The notes under the pieces are model-generated. The model saw nothing but the letters and a program-made list of their open reading frames with translations. It ran no database searches and had not been told where the DNA came from. Made by a program: the position numbers and the translations under genes. This document shows positions 33,622 through 45,484 of a stretch of DNA of 64,000 nucleotides, piece after piece (position 1 is the first letter of the stretch; each line of letters begins with the position of its first letter). This DNA is from Aspergillus flavus (taxonomy: Eukaryota; Ascomycota; Eurotiomycetes; Eurotiales; Aspergillaceae): assembly GCF_009017415.1 (NCBI RefSeq), contig NC_092405.1, forward strand, positions 2,046,001 to 2,110,000, written 5' to 3'.

Positions 33622-34390
33622 GCAGCGCACAAGACGCCTACAGCGCCAATTTAGGCCTATGAACCCGATTCGAAAGAGGAGAATGTCAGAAAATTCCGAT
33701 GTGTAGTTGAACAACACTGAATACGAAGGCTGGTTATGAGTACTGGTTGCAAGGATGGGAAAAAGTTTAATAGAAGAGTTTCAAATGTGACACGAATTAT
33801 GAGACGGGAGATGGTTCAATATGCTCATGGGCAGAATCGAGATCAGCAGTGGTGTTCAGAGGCTATGGGGATGCGAGTCCAGCAGTCAACATTGGGGTTG
33901 CTTTAGCTCGTCCAAGGCTGTGGTTGTCTCGTCGTTTCTCGTCTAGGGGTTGTTGGTCAATCATCTGTCCCTGTTGATGACTGAGCTCCAGTTCGCTGGG
34001 GAACTCGATTCCGCATTCTCATGTACATAAGTTTCTTTGACCTGCGGGTCAAGATCGGTGGTACCTTGTTAGACACCTACTATCAAAACTTTCTTCTTTT
34101 TTTGGTCACAATCTAACATTATTGGCATTAGCGACTTGAAGACTGGGTCCAATTTTGTTTGGACCTTATATCCTTCCTCTCTATTCTAGTCATGCGTACA
34201 CAAACGAAGAGGTCCGTTCCAGATTGATATTGATTCGTACACAAACTCTCAAAGCACCAATTGCGGGTGGCTGAGAGTGGGGCACGCGGGATAAGCTATT
34301 ATCCAAGAGCTTAACCAACGAACCTCTGTTCCCCCTCGTTCTTCTACGCGTCAATCTTTTTGTTATAAAGATTCGGGATTATTGCTCAGT
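33622..34390. other. Intergenic: eIF2alpha 3' flank and yvc1 promoter
   Basis: 769 bp. T-rich and CT-rich stretches (34080-34110 and 34320-34370) precede yvc1. No gene seen. Confidence 0.5.
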
Positions 34391-36536
34391 ATGGCACTTT
34401 GGCGCGATATCTTAAAGGCCGACACAGGACGTGCTCGACGTCATCTACAACTAGAGCGTCGCCGATGTACGCATCCCCAATTTTCACATAGCTACGCCCT
34501 CCCCTGCAAGTCAGTGTTAACGTGATGAACAGTACTTCCTGCTTACGATTCGGATCCGTTTTCTACCACTGGTCCTGCCAAGGAAGTAACTAAGGTGGCT
34601 CTTAGACTCAAGTACCAGATTGAACAAGTCATTCCCTGCGAGATTGAAGAAAACATCATCACTAGTCCCACTAGTCGCGTCATTACAGGCAACGTTGTTC
34701 AAACTGCCAAAGAGGCCGGCGGCGAAGACCTTCGTGGCTGTATTGTATTTTGCTTGCTTGTATGCTTACGTTGGTTCAAAATTCAAGCTATAGAGGAGCT
34801 TTGGGACTCTGATCTCCACGCGGGTCGAGCCCTCGCATGTGAGGTTATAGCCAAGCGCATGTAATGAACCCGCGATATCCCCACAGCAGCTACTTATTTT
34901 GACTATTAACCCTTCGTACAGAATTGAAACCGAAGAGGACCAAGATTTTCTACTACTCCATACCCTTCTCAAGCGGTATTCGATCTTCATCGACGGAGAG
35001 GAGACTGTACCGGCTAACGTCATCGAGCGTGCTGTAGACCTTCACGCTTTGAGGGTCATCGGATCTTCTGGGTATCAGAAGTGCATCAAATACCTCTGGA
35101 ACGGCTGGTTTTGCCAACAGGATGGCAACCCAACCAACTTCGTTCCCTACCATGAAAAGGATAATACGAACTTTGCAGTACATTTCCACCCCGATAGGAT
35201 GAGGACACCTCTGTATCAGAACACATGCCAGATTGCTGTCTCTCTAGTGTACCTTGCACTTTACACTCAAGTCATCAATACTGTCAATAGAACCGGAGAT
35301 CTCGATGTCGGGGAAGGCATCCTCTATGTGATGACTCTTGCATTCATTTGCGACGAGTTAACCAAAGTATGGAAAATCGGACGGCATTACTTTGATTTCT
35401 GGAATGCCTTCAATTCCACGCTATACGCCATTCTTGCTGTTTCCTTCTTCGTTCGTGTCGCTGCTCTGACACACTCACCTTCGGCTGATGATCAGAAGAG
35501 ACAAATGCTCAATGAACTAAGCTATAACTTTTTAGCATTTGCGGGGCCGATGTTCTGGATGCGTATGATGCTATATCTGGACTCATTCCGGTTCTTCGGA
35601 GCCATGTTTGTCGTTCTGAGGGTCATGATGAAGGAGAGCTTGATATTTTTTGCTCTCCTCTTCGTTGTCCTAGCCGGCTTCTTCCAGGGCTTTTATGGCA
35701 TGGCTCAGGTCGAATCCGATATCCCTGTTGTAAGAAATATTGTGCAGGGCATGGCAAACAGTGTAATGCAAAGCCCAGAGTTTGGCACCTTCGAGGATTT
35801 CGCGTACCCGTTCGGCATTATCCTTTACTATTTATTCAATTTTATCATCATGACAGGTTCGGTCCAGTTCTCTACTCTGCAATTCATGGCTTTACTGACG
35901 CCAGGAAGTTCTACTTAATATCCTTATCGCTCTATACAACAGCGCATATGAAGATATCTCAGGAAACGCGATCGACGAGTATATGGCTGTCTTCGCGCAG
36001 AAAACGATGTCCTACGTCCGGGCGCCGGACGAGAATGTCTTCATCCCTCGTAAGTCATCCCTTATACTAGCTGACAGCCTTGCCATATTGACAGCACTAT
36101 AGCGTTCAACCTGATCGAGATCACACTCCTAATCGCGCCCTTCGAATGGTGGCTCCCACGCAAACTCTACGCAAAGCTCAATGATGTTATCATGGGTATC
36201 ATCTACTCACCAATTCTTCTCGTGACAGCGTCCCTTGAAGTTCGCGAAGCCCGTCGGATAAGATGGAATCGTCGTCGTGGAGAGGAAGATGACGATGACG
36301 TGCAGGAATGGGAGCATGCCGCCGAGGAAGTAGATTTTGCAATCGACGATAGCTGGAAGCAGACTGTCCAGGACACGACACCCAATGTGACCATGGACAG
36401 TTGCACTTTGGAGGTCGTTCAGCTGAAAGAACAGATACGTGAATTAACGGAGATGGTGAGACTATTGACTGAAGACAAGGCAACCAAGGGAACACTGTAC
36501 GGCGGGTCCAGCTCGACCATACTTGAGCGCGAATAG
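34391..36536 (+). CDS. yvc1: Vacuolar TRP-type cation channel Yvc1
   Basis: Homologue of yeast Yvc1/TRPY1, a vacuolar-membrane Ca2+-permeable channel opened by membrane stretch and Ca2+. Exons 34391-34466, 34533-34860, 34922-35856, 35909-36049, 36103-36536 sum to 637 aa. The N-terminal cytosolic domain carries VIPCEIEE and GCIVFCLLVCLRWFK; the membrane part has several hydrophobic helices (QNTCQIAVSLVYLALYTQV, FFALLFVVLAGFFQGFYG), a pore region before MQSPEFGTF, and the last helix FNFIIMTVLLNILIALYN, typical of TRPY channels. The C-terminus has an acidic patch (GEEDDDDVQEWEH) as in yeast, where an acidic cluster senses Ca2+. Intron 3 ends in an uncommon GGAAG acceptor, required to give MTVLLNILIALYN. 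Confidence 0.93.
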
Positions 36537-36790
36537 CTGCCAGTTGGGCAGAGATCGAGCGGATCTATAGAAGCCTTATTGATTTAGGAACGTTGCAAGT
36601 TAGTTGTTTGATTTTGTCTAATTAATGTAACTTCTATGCCTCGTCAAATCCATGGCGGCAGCTAATGTACCTATCCGGTCCTCTAGCTTCTTGTTGTCAG
36701 ACCACGGTGCCATGCCATGCCCATTTCATCGATGGTGGCAAACACATATCGCCTTCAAAAATACAAGTTATCTTGAGGAGCAAAAAGCGA

Positions 36791-36874
36791 AGCCGAACGC
36801 GGGGGTCGAACCCGCAACCTTGAGATACCGTGACGACTAAGAGTCTCACGCTCTACCGATTGAGCTAGCCCGGC
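36791..36874 (-). tRNA. tRNA-Lys(CUU) with 11-nt intron
   Basis: 84-nt gene. Acceptor stem GCCGGGC pairs with GTTCGGC (two G-U); D-arm GCTC..GAGC; anticodon stem TGAGA/TCTCA; T-arm GCGGG-TTCGACC-CCCGC. The intron (36827-36837) lies one base 3' of the anticodon; removing it gives the loop CTCTTAA with anticodon CUU. A run of T follows the 3' end on the minus strand, as an RNA polymerase III terminator. Identical in sequence to the copy at 37678-37761. Confidence 0.97.
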
Positions 36875-37677
36875 TACTTGTTGAAAAGCGCTTCCTTTCT
36901 TGACTACATAATCCTATGCTAGTTTGATAAAAGTACTAATATCCTCTTATGTTAGAGGGCGAGTGTCTGGAAGATACTGGTGCGGCGGACTATATACCCC
37001 GTCGGTCAGTCTTGAAGGTATAGCCAGCAGTAGACAATAGCAGGCTTTTGTCATGCTGTCCCACTGCCATAATTTTCGACTCTTTATAGTGGCAGGAAGC
37101 TATATATGTGCAACTCAGGGCAATCTGAATCTATATTAAGATTTATGTGATCTTTTGGTCCTGTGGAATATATGGCCTTGGATATATATCTTACACACTT
37201 GCTGGCTTCTCCTCATGAATCAGATCTGTTCACGTATTGTGCTCTTATAACTCATTCCTTATACTTCGTGATCGCTTCGCTCATAAATACCTTTTTTTCT
37301 CTCCACATAACATGGCTCAAACCGGTATACTTTGCAGGCTATAGGTTGTGTTGCTTAAGGATATACGGAGACTAGTAGCTGCTAATGATCATACTGAGTG
37401 CGATCGAGTAATGTAGAATGATGTGCATACTATAGAACTAGACGGTTTGCTCTGATACCTGGTAAAGTTCCAAAGTGAGCTGAACATAAGACCGAGTATT
37501 TGATTGTAGTTTTCATTCATAGGCGCGGTACTATCTGAAGATGCCTAGTATGTAGTACTGTTTGTGGGATCTGTGCCCCGCATTAGTAAACTGCCCAATC
37601 CTCAAGAGCATAAAGTTTGTAGATTTTGAAAAGTTTGACTATTATAACATTAAATAAAAAGCGATCTTCAACAAGTA
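36875..37677. other. 803-bp spacer between inverted tRNA-Lys genes
   Basis: AT-rich and without any supported gene. The homology between the tRNA copies runs about 10-20 bp into the spacer at both ends (TACTTGTTGAA next to each 5' end). Confidence 0.6.
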
Positions 37678-37761
37678 GCCGGGCTAGCTCAATCGGTAGA
37701 GCGTGAGACTCTTAGTCGTCACGGTATCTCAAGGTTGCGGGTTCGACCCCCGCGTTCGGCT
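37678..37761 (+). tRNA. tRNA-Lys(CUU) with 11-nt intron, second copy
   Basis: Same 84-nt sequence as the minus-strand copy at 36791-36874, in the opposite orientation, 5' ends facing each other. The intron is 37715-37725 and the anticodon CUU. A poly-T terminator begins a few bases after the gene (37766 onwards). Confidence 0.97.
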
Positions 37762-38077
37762 TCACTTTTTGTTTTTTTTCTCCCTCATCCTAAGGTTCAC
37801 CTCTTTTTTTCCCCCTCTTTATCCTGTTCTGTAAATGTATCTTATAACTGAGATATATATATACTGCTTCGTTCGTCTTTAAAAAATGCAATCTAAGATT
37901 TATATACTGGGATTTGCCTTTGCATTCGTGAATGCTTAATCTCTAGATATATTTTGCCATGTTGGATATATTTGAAGCCGGTTCCGTAGATGACCCATCT
38001 ACCTGGGCGTCATATGTCACTCCCAAGGGAGCCCGATAATATCTAGGTACACGGCTATGTACATTCCACTAGGCTTG

Positions 38078-38200
38078 TCCCATGTCGTAGACTAATCGAG
38101 GCGTAGGGGTGCTTACATATAGTATTGGGATTAATCGTTGAAGCCAATGATGACTTCATCTGATGATTGTTCTTCAGGATCGGGATAGGGATTGCAGATT
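38078..38200 (-). repeat. Inverted repeat, left copy (about 120 bp)
   Basis: On the minus strand this copy matches 38584-38705 on the plus strand at roughly 85-90 percent by eye (shared blocks CTGCAATCCCTATCCCGATC and ACTATATGTAAGCACCCCTA). One frame of this copy reads KPSICNPYPDPEEQSSDEV to a stop, resembling an acidic protein C-terminus, which the other copy interrupts. Possibly a duplicated gene fragment or a degraded repeat family. Confidence 0.75.
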
Positions 38201-38583
38201 GACGGTTTATACGCAGGCCACCGCTGTCAGAAATTGGAAACGCAAACATTGTGGGTCAACATGCAGGACCAGTACACAAATTCACAACTGTATTTAGTGG
38301 TTATGTAGCAATATATATGTATCTCCGTATTTTTATGTCCCTCTAAATGGATTTCTACTCTCAGCCCATCTACCAAGGTCTGTCCTTTTGTACTGATGAC
38401 ACCATGCGCTCTGACGATGTCAATAGGCGTTACGTGCGTCAGAGCCAATTCCTGGAGTCATGGAGTGTCATGCTTGTGGCTGCAAAAACGTATAATCAGC
38501 ATAGGTGTTGTATTCAAACTGGTTGATAGTGTATACTTAGGCTGACGTCTTCCCTTTGCCTTTCAATTCGCATATAACGCCTA

Positions 38584-38705
38584 AATCTGCAATCCCTATC
38601 CCGATCCCGAAGAACAATCATCAAGATAAGTCATCATTTTCCTCAGCGATTAATGCCAATACTATATGTAAGCACCCCTACACCTCGATTGGTCTACGGC
38701 AAATG
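38584..38705 (+). repeat. Inverted repeat, right copy (about 120 bp)
   Basis: Partner of 38078-38200 in opposite orientation, about 380 bp away. It differs by scattered substitutions and a few small gaps, so the duplication is not recent. Confidence 0.75.
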
Positions 38706-39375
38706 GGGCTTGTAGAGGCGAGGGCGAAAACCGAAGTTATACGAATGTACAGTAGAGGCTTTCAGGTGCATCGTCATCTCGACCCCACCAATAGACTTAG
38801 TTCCCAGCGGGGAGTCTAGTATCATAACCTGACTTCGTAAATGTGTATTTATTGGTTGGGTGTTGGACGTAAATATGGATGTCAATGCTAAAAGTATTGG
38901 CTGCATAATGCTACATAGAAGTGAAAGTTAACTCCATATAATGCACCACGGTCAGTTTTCACAGCCTTGAAGATATGGTGTTATGTAGGGCGAATCAAGC
39001 AATACACTGACCTTGATGCAAGGAAGACCCATGGTTTAGAACCGAGAAGAGCTCTGATAATGTTATTATATTGTTGTTATATTCATACTACAGAGCAGGG
39101 GTTGCAGTAGGGGATTAAAAGCAAGAAGCTAAACTGCAGAGACATGATAAGTAGACCGTGGGAAATTCATTGATTCAATCTCACAGAGTCAAGAAAAAAA
39201 TAAATGTGCAGAAGAACCCCAGAGAGGCAAGTCTCAATATATTGAATAGAGGAGAAATAAGAAGAGCAACGCCGTCCATGTAAGACTGAGTCCGTTCGCA
39301 TCCAACGCCGATTCGTTAAAAGCATTCATTCATAAACCTTCGGAGGGCATGTTCACCAATCTATCCATCGACAAA

Positions 39376-40477
39376 TTACCAATCCTTTCCCAACAAGCTC
39401 CCAGTTGACTGGGAATCGGTCATATCGATGATGCCACTGGATTGAACGCTCTGAACATCCGTCACAGAAGGTGGTCGATCGACTTCAATCGGTTCATCAT
39501 CCAGTCTTTCAGTTCGACCATCTTCGGACTTATCGACTTCCTCCCAGTCATCCTCGCTCTTATCCTCCGTGTAAACCCTACTGCTCTGTCCGTCGGTCGC
39601 GTTAACCTTTTGTTTTTTGCTTCCCGGTTGGCCGTCCAAGGTAGGGTCCACCGTCGGGGGGTCAGGTAGCTTGGCTGCGAGTAGGTCTAGCGACGGCGAA
39701 GACTCACCATCAGCGATTGGTTGAGATTCGGCTTTCGAGGCACTGCCACTTGGAAGGTCCTGCTCCACCGGTGGAAAAATCAAACTATTACCGGTCAGCG
39801 ATGCCATGAAGCCAAGTGAAGAGAGATGCAAGAAACACTTACGGGATCGTCTCCTCGTAGGCAACCTTATCCTTGCGTTCAAAGTTACAAAATATAACCC
39901 TTTCCAGCTTTCCAATGTTGTTCGGGTTTTCTAGAAACCTTCGAGTCTCATCGAGAGCAGCCCGAGCTGCTTCGTCACTGGGGTATCCGTAAACACCGGT
40001 GCTGATCGCCGAAAACGCGATGCTCTTCATATCATTTTCCACGGCGAGCTCGAGACTCCGTCGGTAGCAGCTCCGCAGCAGTGCCTCTGGTCGGTCATCT
40101 CCCCCTCGTAGTTCGTAACGGTAAATAGGTCCGACGGTGTGGATGACTCTCTTGCATGGAAGTTCGTAGGCTGATGTTATCTTGGCATCGCCGGTATCAC
40201 ATCCATCCAAGACTCGACATTCCTGCAGCAGGTTGGGTCCGGCAGCGCGATGAATCGCACCGTCCACACCTCCACCGCCCAGGAGGGATCTGTTTGCTGC
40301 ATTGACTATGCAATCTACGCCTTGCAGTTTGGTTATATCATTGCGAATGAGAGAGATAGTGTCATTCAATGGCTTTGAGGGTTGTAACAGGGGGGATGAA
40401 ACCGGAACCAGACGACCAAGTTTATACAGCAGGGAGACCGTCGGGATCTCTGTGATAGGCACGTATGGGGCCGCCAT
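39376..40477 (-). CDS. Macro-domain (ADP-ribose-binding) protein with acidic tail
   Basis: Macro domain of the MacroD/YmdB type, which binds ADP-ribose and often removes it from proteins or hydrolyses O-acetyl-ADP-ribose. Exons 40477-39843 and 39784-39376 sum to 347 aa. The domain starts about residue 40 and shows [39 protein letters not shown] signatures in short motifs: [16 protein letters not shown] and STGVYGYP, the phosphate-binding loops of active MacroD enzymes. The ATG chosen opens [10 protein letters not shown]; upstream frame has no ATG. After the domain comes a hydrophilic tail with KKQK and acidic runs and, near the end, IIDMTDS, resembling a SUMO-interaction motif. That motif is an inference. 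Confidence 0.9.
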
Positions 40478-42432
40478 GTTGCAGATCGAATCCAACCTCT
40501 CCAACACCAAGTCGAGTAAGACCTCGGTTGAGGACTAGAGTTATTTCACGTGTCGGCTGGGTAATCGTGTAAAAATAATCAGATCTCGTCGGTATTCTAT
40601 CAGTCACAGTGACAGCCAACTCTGACTCTATAATCAAAAGCATACAAGTACGACAACGGTAATGCTAATCTTTGGGAGCTGTCATCGCTCGTGGTGGGGA
40701 GCTCCCCCGCACGTGAGAGCACATGATCATTGCTATCGATAAGGCACCGGATCTAATCTTATCGACATCCGTAATGCAGCCCTAGCTACCTGGCAATACA
40801 ACCTCACAATAACTCCAGATTGACGACAGGTATTGCGACAGTGATGCTAGCCAAACTCGTAGTCTAGCGGGGCTGGAAACATAGTGTATATTGCTCTTTG
40901 CTTAATCTTGTAGTGCATTATAAGCAAGACTTCTTACAACATACACCGAAGCATTGTAACAAAATGGATGCCTAAGAAAACAGAAAACTCTTTGTGAGTG
41001 GTTGAAAGGTTGTCTCTTGAGGTCAAAGTAGCTACATGTCATTGGCGGCTAGCCGAGCGAGATGGCGTACGGAGTACCGGCAGAACTACTATCAGCCTTC
41101 GAGTCATATCCGAACCACGGCAGACCTTTTCTCGGCAAAGGGATTTCATAAAACAGGCTCACCGGCACAATTTTAAACCATTTCCTAGTATTTAAGAGTA
41201 GGTTGGATAGATAATAGGTGCATAGAACTTCTTTCGCAGGTGGGAAGAAATAACAACCAAAAATCAGGGGAAAAAAACCACTGACACTCTCACTCGGTTA
41301 ATATCATCTCTTTTTGTTGGATCAAAAAAGTTATCAAATGCTTAGCATGTCCTGGTTTATCCAGGGACATCCGAGTTATGGGCCCAGCGCTCTCTCCTGA
41401 GCTAACATGCTTTTGTTGTGGAAATAACTTATTAGAAAGCAAAGATATGGAGTTTTAAAAGGTGCAAATCAAAATACACACTTTGATATTGAATGCTATC
41501 GACATGGCCCAATCGGGACTAGCGTGACTATATCAGGCTTTACATATAGTATACTAGTATTCATCTATCAAATTGCAAGCCTAAATACCTAAAAAATATC
41601 AGATATCAGGAATATTTGTGTTAAGGGGGAGATTCTGCGTAGCCAATGTGCGGACATATAACGTGCAAACAAGGGGCACTGCGGGCCGATGGATGTTAAT
41701 GCGGGCTAGATAATCAAGAAAATCTAAGCAAATTCAATGCCTAGTATATTAAATTATGTATTGAGGTGACGTGTGAGGCCTATAGGGGATCGACAAGTCC
41801 AGGGACACCGTATCCTGCACACCGCCCCGCGAGGACTTCACGAGTCCTTGGAGATATATATCCTCGGATAGGATTCTATTCTACAAAGAGATCGTACCGC
41901 AAACAACATTAGAATCCCTACTTTGCTCTCGCTAGAAATGTCACAATGATATGTAGTTCTATGATCCTGGAAGTTGGCTGGATTTGGGGTCAGGAGATCA
42001 GGTGAGCACTACCTCACTCAGCAGTCGTGAGTTTGGCATCCCAAATGTCCACAACATTTTCCACGTGGTGTTATCCATGCTCTGGGCAAGATGGTAATGG
42101 TATGATGTCCTCTTATGGGTCTGTGCCACCACCCACGCAAACAATGCACGATGTCTCGCTCTGGGAACATCGGCGTACGCTCGTTAGACACGGCTCTATC
42201 CTACGGCCCTACTAGGTATCATCTTCCATCACTTCTTTTGTACGAGGAGCAGCTGATTCTGCCGCGTACTTTTGCCATTGTCCTGCTCCTAGACCTCTTT
42301 AACTGTCACACATCGAAATCTGTCCCAAACCACTGCCACTTCCATCTCAAAGGCAATGGCAGTCGGCAATATTACCACGGTGCGCACCGGATTTGACGAC
42401 ACTGCCCCAGAGACTATTAGGCCGATGCATAC
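40478..42432. other. Intergenic, 1.95 kb
   Basis: Promoter side of the macro-domain gene, then AT-rich sequence. Contains the tRNA-Met-like relic at 41343-41411. No supported protein gene. Confidence 0.55.
41343..41411 (-). pseudogene. tRNA-Met(CAU)-like sequence with shortened T-loop
   Basis: On the minus strand: acceptor stem AGCATGT/ACATGCT (7 bp), A-box-like TAGCTCAGGAGA, D-arm GCTC/GAGC, anticodon loop CCCATAA (anticodon CAU) on a stem CTGGG/CTCGG that needs two G-U pairs, and T-arm CCTGG-ATAAA-CCAGG with a 5-nt loop in place of 7. The B box is therefore two bases short. It is 69 nt in all and is followed by a T-run. Elongator tRNA-Met by descent; probably inactive. Confidence 0.7.
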
Positions 42433-42573
42433 CATCGGCTGGTTTTTCTGGTTATGCTGACGGCATCGAACTAGCTGTGCCTCACCACAGCCATTCCCCC
42501 GGCAAACAGATGGCAAAGGGGCTCCACGTACAGAATCTGTGATACACATACAATTGGCACAATCCTCACAGTC
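42433..42573 (-). CDS. Orphan cysteine-rich exon candidate
   Basis: A 141-nt segment bounded by a CATTTCAG acceptor and a GTATGC donor reads 47 codons without a stop and contains eight Cys (DCEDCANCMC, VCRGNGCGEAQLVRC). Cys density and exon-like borders suggest a fragment of a small secreted or metal-binding protein. No start exon with signal peptide was found upstream and no clear 3' exon downstream, so it may be a relic. No family recognised. Confidence 0.3.
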
Positions 42574-42978
42574 CTGAAATGGGATTGTTATGACGGTACA
42601 TGGTCCCCAACAATTTATCCTCTTTGGGTAATAATGATTCACTACGATCCAGACCCGAGGGAATGTTGGAGATTTTGTTCTAGGGTCTCTTCCGAGGTAA
42701 GGTTGCTTCCAGCTTCGCCAACAGGGAGCGGATTCAATCGTTTGGTACCTTTTCTTCTTCTTCTCCCTTTCACCGTGCTCCTTCAGTCTGAACTGATCGG
42801 GGAATCGTCTCCGGAACAGTATCCATATAAGGCGGGAGGGTCACGATAGATGTAAATTGACTCCTAGTATCTTAATGATCTAGATTAAAAAGAAGATGGC
42901 GTCGATGTGGCTGAAAGGGATGAGAAGTAGATGAGTGAGAAAATGAACCAGGAAAAGTACAAAATCGAAAAAAAGAAG
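42574..42978. other. Intergenic, 0.4 kb
   Basis: No gene recognised. A poly-T run on the minus strand next to the tRNA-Gly gene is its likely terminator. Confidence 0.5.
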
Positions 42979-43049
42979 TGCATCATCCGTGAATCGAACA
43001 CGGGCCTCATCGATGGCAACGATGAATTCTACCACTAGACCAATGATGC
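42979..43049 (-). tRNA. tRNA-Gly(GCC)
   Basis: 71-nt gene on the minus strand: acceptor stem GCATCAT/ATGATGC, A box TGGTCTAGTGG, anticodon loop TTGCCAT (anticodon GCC), T-arm with GTTCGATTC, discriminator A. No intron. Followed by CTTC and a seven-T terminator. Confidence 0.96.
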
Positions 43050-45484
43050 TTCTCATTGAAAGACGTTCAATCTTTTGACATTATACTCCTAAACCTTTTA
43101 CCACTATATTAGTGTATCCTCGCGAGGGTCCTGGAGCGAAAAACGTCTTCCATCACTTCCACCCCACCTTCTTGAAAAACAAGACCAATCCGCTGGAGTT
43201 ACGATGTGCTGCGGGAAACTGCATCATTGCTCCGTATCATACTCCATACCCACCTGAATTGCGGCGCATCGGTTAAATCATGGGTGTAGTGTGCGATATT
43301 AATATTGTTAGGCGACGATCATCCTGGATCACCTGTGTTGCCAGCATCCATGGCGCCTAATGTAGACGCAATGTCAGCCAGGCGGGCCAAGGAGCCACTG
43401 ATAGAATATCTTAAGGCCATCGTCTCAAGGAGACAAACTAGACGAGGCAATGCAAAGACCCACGCACCCCTGTGCATGATTCCGTGCCCTCAGAAGACCC
43501 AGGGGTGAAACACGTGCGTGCCCTTGTAGCATATCTTAAAGTAGCTGATCAATGTCTTGCCTGCACCTGCGTAGCAAAGGTTGTGGTATGTCAAAATCCA
43601 TGAACGGTGCGCAGTCAATGACTACAACGGTGACTTGAATTTAACCGATAATGCTATAACTGGATTCGCCACGTTTCTCAGAGGATCACGCCAAAGATGC
43701 CTCTTTCAGGGCACACACCCGGTGATAAAGTCGCTCGTTTGCTTGATATCAACAATGACTGGATATGATTCGCTATGCATGCTTAATCGACTAGTTTGGT
43801 AAGATGAAGCGAACATCGCTACCAAGCGCGCAGTCTATATCCAAGCACACATGCCATACACTGCCCCAAGCCTAGTGCCAACAAGGTGTGACTATATCAC
43901 TGGCGATTATTTTCGGATAAATGGCATTGCCACGCTTCGGTAGATCGAGGCAGAGCTTGTATAGTAAAAGCATATCACATCAGAAGGCTCCGCTACGCGG
44001 CTCTGCATTTCCCAAATAAGTGTTAGTTCTCCTAGACTACTGATAGAGGACCCCAAATAAACAATTGAGCACAAGGTTTACACAAATATGCGGCCGACCC
44101 ACTATAATTCCAAGCAAAAAGGGCCCCCAAAGCTCGGCCAAGATTGTCTGAGTTGGGAAGATTCAGCTGTTTACCAAGTTCACCATTCCATCCATTTGAA
44201 GTTTCACTGTACTATGCAACCCAAAGCAACATTGAGAGGTAGCAATCAAGCGGCTGTTCTTTGGAAGGGAAGGGTACGGAACGGCTATGGAGTAACAATG
44301 CCATTTGGACATGCTGAAGATCGGCACACCGCTTGGCACTTTGGGATTGGTGACCCGTCAGTCTACCAGGGGCAGTGATTGGTAACACGCGAAGAATGGT
44401 GCATAGCCCCGTTGCGCCCAACAGTAGGGCAAAGAACGGGAGACTTGGCTTGGCACTTATTTGCCCACCGAGCAATTCCCGTAGAAGTATTGATACGGCG
44501 TATGGATGTGCATAATCATATGTATGAATTTTGGATCATATTCTCCGAAGGAAGTTTGACCAGGGTCTGTCTTATGTACGGAGCATATAACGGCGTGCAT
44601 GTTGTAGCGGCAGGAGACCTTGCAGCATGACAGTACTACCGCAGATGTTTAAGTTAAGAACTTAAGGGGATATGTTTGTAGTTGTAAATCGGAGTTCGAG
44701 CAAGGGCAGTGCAGGGTCCAAACTATTGTTTAGCATGACGTAAAGTGTGAAGTCCATGGCGGCCACTAGAAGACATCTGGAAGCATTGCTGAATAGACCA
44801 AGAATGTTCACGTGGAGTAAGGGGCGGCGGTGCTGTCTCAAAAATGATGTAATTATTTCAGGGATCACATAAAATCTCCTAAGCGTCATGTTCATTTGTC
44901 CTACCTAAAAGGGTAACTCGTATTCACTAATGTAGAGTTCAATTCGAGTCTTTTAGATCACTTTCCGGACCAACCTATGATACGGTGGCAGCGAAAGCAC
45001 CTGATCACCCAGCAACCAAAGTCGAACCAACGGGGCCAAGAAAGTGACTCAGCCTTGGGAGAAACCTTAGGCCATCCTTCTTTATGGGTCTTTCCAACAA
45101 TTCGACCTGTGCCGCAGCCAACGAATGCGCCCAGCTAGATAAAGCTAGGCTGAAAACGGAGTGATGGGCCCACCACAGCCCGGAAACCCACCCGGACCCA
45201 TTCAGAAGCGGAGAAGCTGCCTTAGGTCAACCGCCAGCAACACTTAACTAGCTCATGCATGGTGAGAAGTAACATCCCAAATCAATTTGTTATTTAATCC
45301 GTTCATCTGCCCCTTCATTTCCGGCACTGCTACGGTATACATTCCAGCTCCTTTCTCTGTAACCTTGTATTATCGACCACTCTTGTTGGAACTTGTTTAC
45401 GCCCGAATATTTGAAAGAAATCTACTCTTCACTGACCCGCAACCTTCTCCTGTTCTTTTCTCCACTCTCTGAACTATATCCAAC
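43050..45484. other. Intergenic, 2.4 kb
   Basis: No supported gene; open frames are short and not protein-like. A small palindrome TTAAGTT-AAG-AACTTAA lies at about 44650-44666. The right end is the promoter of the stomatin gene, with pyrimidine-rich sequence just before the ATG. Confidence 0.5.

Larger units (their letters stand above)
37762..39375. other. Intergenic, 1.6 kb, with an inverted repeat
   Basis: Holds the two repeat copies listed separately. T-rich after the tRNA; the rest AT-rich. No supported gene. Confidence 0.55.

Noticed and set aside
33085..33717. 210-codon minus-strand frame over eIF2alpha
   Set aside because: Antisense to a certain gene, with Leu-rich composition expected from the reverse complement.
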